Source: an uncultured Allobaculum sp. (GTDB lineage: Bacteria > Bacillota_I > Bacilli_A > Erysipelotrichales > Erysipelotrichaceae). Taken from it: a stretch of DNA of 8,485 bases. The stretch lies in assembly GCA_910577085.1 (NCBI GenBank), contig CAJTLE010000122.1:1-8485 (forward strand). The letters are read 5' to 3'. Shown one piece after another: positions 5,463 through 8,485 of this stretch. A program made the position numbers and the translations under genes. How positions within the stretch are numbered: the stretch's first letter is position 1; every line of letters starts with the position of its first letter. The notes beneath the pieces were generated by a model, which ran no database searches, had not been told where the DNA came from, and worked only from the letters and a program-made list of their open reading frames with translations.

Positions 5463-6341
5463 CTAGTCTTCCATTGTTTCAATTTCGTAATAGCAGTTGA
5501 AGGTTTCAGCCGGTTCTAAAAGCATTGTGTTTTCCCGCTTGTCAAACGGCACTTCTACCTTTTCCAGGTCGGAATGGCCAAACCATGGCTCAATGCAGAT
5601 AAAGTTATTGCCATCACCGGAATTCCATAACGCAACAAGTGGGAAATCCAGGAAGGACACTTTTACTCTTGGCTGATCTTTGTAGTACAGAGTTGCCGTG
5701 TTAGCGCTGATCTTATCAAAGATCAGAGTTGCATATTTGCGCAGATCGTCATGACTGAGGTTCCAGGTATCCAGAACTTTCTTTTCCCGGACAACTGGGG
5801 AAAGGTCTGGCTGGAAAACAATCTGTTCCGCTTCTGCTACCGGAGCAAAATGAATCGAGAAATCTTCAAATTTTTCGCCATCTGCCCGAACCGTTTTAAA
5901 GGCTGGATGCAGACCAAAACTGAATGGCATGCTGACATCACCCGTGTTGGTGATCGCATACGAAATCCGGACACCCTTTTCAAGCAGACGATAGGTCATT
6001 TCAAAATGGAAGTCGAATGGATATTTGCTGCGGGTTTCATCGTTGGAATCAAAGGTGTAGGTAATGGACTGGCCGTCTTCGTTCACCACGCCATTTAAAT
6101 CTTCATAGCGGATCAGGCCATGGTTTTTCATGGCATACGTTTTGCCTTCCCATTCGTATTCGCCATTTTTCCAGGTACCGCCGACCATTGGGAATAAAGA
6201 TGGGTTGCGTCCGCTCCAGGCCTCATCAGCCTGATACAGAATTTCATTGCCATGCTTGCGGTCGATCAAAGAGATCATCTGACCAGCTGGATTATCAGTT
6301 GTTAAAGCAATTCGATCATTTTCGATATGAAGTGAGCTCAT
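5463..6341 (-). CDS. Aldose 1-epimerase family protein (LacX/GalM-like mutarotase)
   Basis: Cytoplasmic enzyme of 292 residues with the galactose mutarotase-like fold; members interconvert alpha and beta anomers of aldoses or sugar phosphates. The visible motifs are GRNPSLFPMVGG (44-55), KNHGLIR (72-78) with substrate-binding H74, FGLHPAF (142-148) with H145 as the expected acid, and the CIEPWFG segment (249-255) with E251 as the expected base. These follow the LacX branch rather than classical GalM, whose C-terminal motif is LETQ. No signal peptide is present. AAAGG eight bases before the ATG supports the start. The gene begins 26 bases inside the end of the upstream HAD gene, so the two are one operon and probably translationally coupled. 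It ends before the bidirectional terminator at 5296-5355. Family call secure; natural substrate not known. Confidence 0.92.
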   Translation of the reverse strand: MSSLHIENDRIALTTDNPAGQMISLIDRKHGNEILYQADEAWSGRNPSLFPMVGGTWKNGEYEWEGKTYAMKNHGLIRYEDLNGVVNEDGQSITYTFDSNDETRSKYPFDFHFEMTYRLLEKGVRISYAITNTGDVSMPFSFGLHPAFKTVRADGEKFEDFSIHFAPVAEAEQIVFQPDLSPVVREKKVLDTWNLSHDDLRKYATLIFDKISANTATLYYKDQPRVKVSFLDFPLVALWNSGDGNNFICIEPWFGHSDLEKVEVPFDKRENTMLLEPAETFNCYYEIETMED

Positions 6342-7122
6342 GATGGATACCTTTCTCTCTCCGGTTCTTCAGCCAGGTTGTCACACCACCTTCACCAACC
6401 GAGCCGATCACCACATCAGCTGCTTCTCTGGCTTCTTTGCAGGCATTTTTCATTGCCACACCAAGATCAGCTTCGCTGATCATATTGACGTCATTAGGCC
6501 CGTCACCGACGCAGATGACTCTTTGATAGCCCTTTTTCCAGCGAAGCTTACGGATGGCATTTTCTTTTGAAATTCCTTTGGCACGAACTTCAATACAGTC
6601 TGGATAGATAACAGCAGAATTCTCTGCCAGCAGCTCCTGAAGTTCTTGTTTCTGGTTTTCATCTTTTGTCCAGATCAGGATGTTGCAGACGTCGTCACCT
6701 TTCCATTCCTTGACTTTTGGAACCGTTAAATACAGTTTACGCCAATGTGTACGGGTTGCGAGATCATCTTTGCGATTGAAGTAGTTTCCTTCCGGACCGG
6801 AATACCGCCAGAGCAGATCATGATCGCGGCAATAGTTGCGGATTTTTTTAATGTCTGATCCGGGAATGAGCCAGGCATCCACCAGGTCCAGGTCATTACC
6901 ATATACTGCGCCTCCACCTTCCAGAATGATTCCCGAAAAAGGAAAATTAAGGAACTCTTCTGGCAGATGAATCATCTCATAAGGAGAGCGGCTGCTCATC
7001 AGATAAAGGTCAGCTCCATTTTCCTGAAGATAACCAAATTCCCGAAACAGACCGGGGTCAATTTCATGAAACTTGTTGTCGTATAGGGTTCCATCAATGT
7101 CAAAAAAATATGCTTCTTTCAT
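6316..7122 (-). CDS. Cof-type HAD-superfamily phosphatase
   Basis: Cytoplasmic hydrolase of 268 residues, haloacid dehalogenase superfamily, type IIB cap (Cof/YidA group), which dephosphorylates sugar phosphates or similar small metabolites using magnesium. Motif I is FFDIDGTL (6-13) with nucleophile D8 and acid D10; motif II is LMSS (41-44) with S43; motif III is K186 in GISKEN; motif IV is GDGPND (206-211) with D207 and D211. The insert from about 80 to 180 is the cap. All catalytic residues are present. The start is uncertain: the chosen ATG gives the usual short lead before motif I, but its AAAGG lies 13 bases away. An in-frame ATG at 7143 has a weak GAGA seven bases off, and the frame stays open to a TTG at 7194. 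It overlaps the mutarotase gene by 26 bases, suggesting a joint role in sugar metabolism. Substrate cannot be predicted. Confidence 0.9.
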   Translation of the reverse strand: MKEAYFFDIDGTLYDNKFHEIDPGLFREFGYLQENGADLYLMSSRSPYEMIHLPEEFLNFPFSGIILEGGGAVYGNDLDLVDAWLIPGSDIKKIRNYCRDHDLLWRYSGPEGNYFNRKDDLATRTHWRKLYLTVPKVKEWKGDDVCNILIWTKDENQKQELQELLAENSAVIYPDCIEVRAKGISKENAIRKLRWKKGYQRVICVGDGPNDVNMISEADLGVAMKNACKEAREAADVVIGSVGEGGVTTWLKNRREKGIHHELTSYRK

Positions 7123-7285
7123 GCGTTCAAAACAGCCTTTCATTATGGTTCTCTGGTCCGTAGAACTCTCGAAACAGGTAAAGGATGCCTTCAAACAGAA
7201 AGAGGTTCTTTCCCTTTCGGCACCGTTTTCTGCCTTCGATTCATCCCTGTCCGCTGATGTAATCTTTTCCGGCGATTCAGCCCTT

Positions 7286-7307
7286 ACCGGTTTACTTTCG
7301 AACCGGT
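7286..7307. repeat. Inverted repeat ACCGGTT-N8-AACCGGT
   Basis: A perfect 7-bp inverted repeat with an 8-base spacer about 165 bases upstream of the HAD start. The arms also contain the palindrome ACCGGT. On the plus strand TTT follows, but no rightward gene ends here, so an operator or leader hairpin of the leftward HAD-epimerase operon is as likely as a terminator. Confidence 0.5.
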
Positions 7308-7312
7308 TTTCT

Positions 7313-7332
7313 GATCATCGGTTTCAATGATC
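7313..7332. repeat. Inverted repeat GATCAT-N8-ATGATC
   Basis: A perfect 6-bp inverted repeat, again with an 8-base spacer, only five bases from the previous one; a further TGATCA palindrome lies at 7350-7355. The same spacing of arms in adjacent repeats suggests operator sites or stacked leader hairpins upstream of the HAD-epimerase operon. No good promoter could be assigned nearby. Confidence 0.4.
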
Positions 7333-7807
7333 CTGCGCGAAAATTCACTTGATCACAGTCAAAATTAAGTTGTCATGTTCTGACCAGAAATGCGAGTAGT
7401 TTGCGTGTAATTTACAGATTTCTGCTTTTGCGCAAAGCCGAATCTGCCGCACCTGATCTGCCTTCCCTGCCCAGTTTTGTCCTGTCTGGATGATCTTTCT
7501 TTGCGGTCTTTCTCTGAGATACTCCTGGATTCTTGGCTTCTGCCTGCGCTGTTCAGTATTGATTGACACTGCAGGAAATTTTTTCAATCCGGATCTCTTC
7601 TGACAGGCAGTTTGACTTGATTTAGTTCTTTCATCATTAAACGAAGGAAGGCGAAATCCATTTCAGCTTAGCAGTCTATGGCGTTTATGCTTGCCATTTT
7701 GGATTTTCTTTCGTGATTTATGCGTGATTATTAAGATTTCTCATCAATTTGAAAGAGAATTCTGCCTTTAAAAGCATAATCCTTCTTCTGGCCGCATTTC
7801 GATTGAG
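7333..7807. other. Gene-free pyrimidine-rich stretch
   Basis: No supported gene on either strand. The plus strand is T/C-rich (CTTTCTTTGC, CCTTCCCTGCCC and similar), so the minus strand is purine-rich. An 80-codon minus-strand frame at 7345-7587 can begin only with TTG, has no ribosome binding site and resembles no protein I know. The segment may be leader of the HAD operon, decayed sequence, or part of the DNA next to the IS110-type element. Confidence 0.4.
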
Positions 7808-7829
7808 ATGCCAAAAAAGGCATTTTGTT
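7806..7829 (+). terminator. Weak hairpin ATGCC-A6-GGCAT followed by T-run
   Basis: ATGCC (7808-7812) pairs with GGCAT (7819-7823) across six A; TTTTG follows on the plus strand. The stem is only 5-6 bp, so it is a weak intrinsic terminator candidate. No rightward gene is known to end here. Confidence 0.25.
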
Positions 7830-7881
7830 AATCCGCAGGGTAATCTTTGAATCTGATTTTTTCTCTGCCCTCTTTCTGGCT

Positions 7882-7901
7882 ACCAGGTCTTCTTCCCTGG
7901 T
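7882..7901. repeat. Hairpin ACCAGG-N8-CCTGGT
   Basis: A perfect 6-bp stem with an 8-base loop (TCTTCTTC) in gene-free DNA about 270 bases beyond the transposase stop codon. It is one of several small inverted repeats between the transposase and the HAD operon. No function is assigned. Confidence 0.3.
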
Positions 7902-7990
7902 TCTTTACTCCTTGTTTCTTTTCCTCTTCCTTCCTGCATGGCGGTATGCCCAGAGGACTGATTTTCAAACAATCGATTAAAACCGGCCTG

Positions 7991-8158
7991 TAAAGACAGA
8001 TAACAGTCTTTATATTTACTTTGAAAACACCCCCTCGGCTGACAAGGCAACTCTATGCCGGTCACCCCTGGTTGTAGTTTAAATGTCGATATTTGGCTCA
8101 AAAATGAGTCTAAAACTGTATTTGGAGACAGACTGCCCCCTTTCCCCCGTTAGTCTGT
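7991..8158 (-). ncRNA. Structured non-coding DNA downstream of the IS110 transposase, candidate guide (bridge/seek) RNA region
   Basis: Read in the direction of the transposase, three stem-loops follow its stop codon within 180 bases. The first pairs ACAGACT with AGTCTGT (8158-8152 with 8134-8128) around a loop containing two G5 runs. The second pairs TGAC-GGCA with TGCC-GTCA (8064-8040), with a bulge on each side and a 6-base loop. The third pairs TAAAGAC with GTCTTTA (8012-7991) with an 8-base loop. IS110-family recombinases use a structured RNA from a non-coding end of the element; in the IS1111 group that end lies downstream of the gene. Assignment here is inference: the group is unknown, the element end is not located, and the pairing of loops to target DNA could not be tested. 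Confidence 0.3.
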
Positions 8159-8167
8159 ACTAATGAA

Positions 8168-8485
8168 TTATGGGAGGCCTAAGACTATCTCACCAGTCAT
8201 TTCTGAATAGACATTTCCTTCTTCATCGACAGTACATCCAAAAAGGTCGGTAACCACTTTTACGACAGTCTCCATGTCCAGCCCCAGAGACTTCAATATT
8301 TCAACACACTTTTTGAGCTTCTTTGTTTCTTTTTTGATAGTTACTCCACTTGGGGCAAAACTGCTGTCACAGTCTGAAGGATGCCATTCTTCTTTCTTCA
8401 CAAACATATGGAAAATGGCGACGAGTATCTTTCTGGCGATGGCGATAATGGCTACTTTCTTGTTGACGCCGCGCCCAGCCAGTTC
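8168..8485 (-). CDS. IS110-family transposase, C-terminal part (runs off the window)
   Basis: The last 105 residues of a gene that enters from the right edge. The stretch after the edge reads GRGVNKKVAIIAIARKILVAIF, the conserved end of the Transposase_20 (IS116/IS110/IS902) domain, which carries the recombinase serine further upstream, outside this window. A tail of about 70 residues follows, rich in lysine, then acidic, ending in VLGLP and TAA at 8168. The N-terminal RuvC-like DEDD domain should lie beyond 8485. Such enzymes move their element through a circular intermediate, with RNA-guided site choice and usually without terminal inverted repeats or clear target duplications. The visible part is an intact reading frame. 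The family call rests on one short conserved block, but that block is distinctive. Confidence 0.82.
   Translation of the reverse strand, partial: ELAGRGVNKKVAIIAIARKILVAIFHMFVKKEEWHPSDCDSSFAPSGVTIKKETKKLKKCVEILKSLGLDMETVVKVVTDLFGCTVDEEGNVYSEMTGEIVLGLP

Noticed and set aside
5183..5482. 99-codon minus-strand frame in the convergent spacer
   Set aside because: It is translated from the terminator hairpin and repeats, and its start lies inside the end of the epimerase gene.
5751..6098. 115-codon plus-strand frame inside the epimerase gene
   Set aside because: Antisense shadow; the epimerase has all family motifs on the other strand.
7345..7587. 80-codon minus-strand frame, lysine/arginine/glutamine-rich
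   Set aside because: Only a TTG start, no ribosome binding site and no recognisable similarity; composition follows the purine bias of the strand.
7880..8101. 73-codon minus-strand frame beyond the transposase
   Set aside because: It crosses several hairpins, has no ribosome binding site and no known motif.
8167..8168. Terminal inverted repeats of the transposon
   Set aside because: None could be identified on the visible side; the family normally lacks them, and the other end is outside the window.

Overview
The window looks like a chromosomal stretch from a low-to-mid GC member of the Firmicutes (Bacillota). It has strong AGGAGG-type ribosome binding sites, sigma-A-like promoters, many hairpin-plus-T-run terminators, and sugar genes of the type found in gut or oral Firmicutes (mannose-family PTS EIIA, AgaS isomerase, LacX-like mutarotase, Cof-type HAD). 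An Erysipelotrichia-like host is a guess from protein style only; nothing here fixes the genus.

Layout. 1-987 carries no convincing protein gene: a strong hairpin terminator at 61-103, a good leftward promoter at 414-442 with a cre/LacI-like operator just upstream of it, and a long pyrimidine-rich leader before the first gene. 988-2166 (+) is a two-part AraC-family regulator. 2167-2754 is a terminator-rich convergent spacer. 2755-4406 (-) is a two-gene operon, an AgaS-type SIS-domain isomerase followed, with a 4-base ATGA overlap, by a mannose-family PTS EIIA; it closes with a clear terminator at 2668-2700. 4407-4600 is a divergent promoter region. 4601-5182 (+) encodes an unrecognised membrane protein with four predicted helices. 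5183-5462 is a convergent spacer with a very long bidirectional hairpin and a 14-bp tandem repeat. 5463 to about 7122 (-) is a second two-gene operon, a Cof-type HAD phosphatase overlapping a LacX/GalM-like aldose 1-epimerase. About 7123-8167 has no supported gene but has several inverted repeats. 8168-8485 (-) is the C-terminal part of an IS110-family transposase that runs off the right edge.

How it fits together. The theme is amino-sugar/hexose uptake and catabolism: EIIA is one phosphotransfer step of a mannose-family PTS, AgaS converts amino-sugar phosphates, a mutarotase interconverts anomers, and an HAD enzyme dephosphorylates a small phosphorylated metabolite. The EIIB, EIIC and EIID partners are not in the window, so this EIIA must serve a transporter encoded elsewhere, or be regulatory. 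The AraC protein could control sugar genes, but its target cannot be read from the sequence.

Most worth a second look: the possible leftward small RNA in 50-442, the structured non-coding sequence downstream of the IS110 transposase (candidate guide/bridge RNA region), and the paired inverted repeats upstream of the HAD-epimerase operon. No CRISPR array, tRNA or rRNA was seen.
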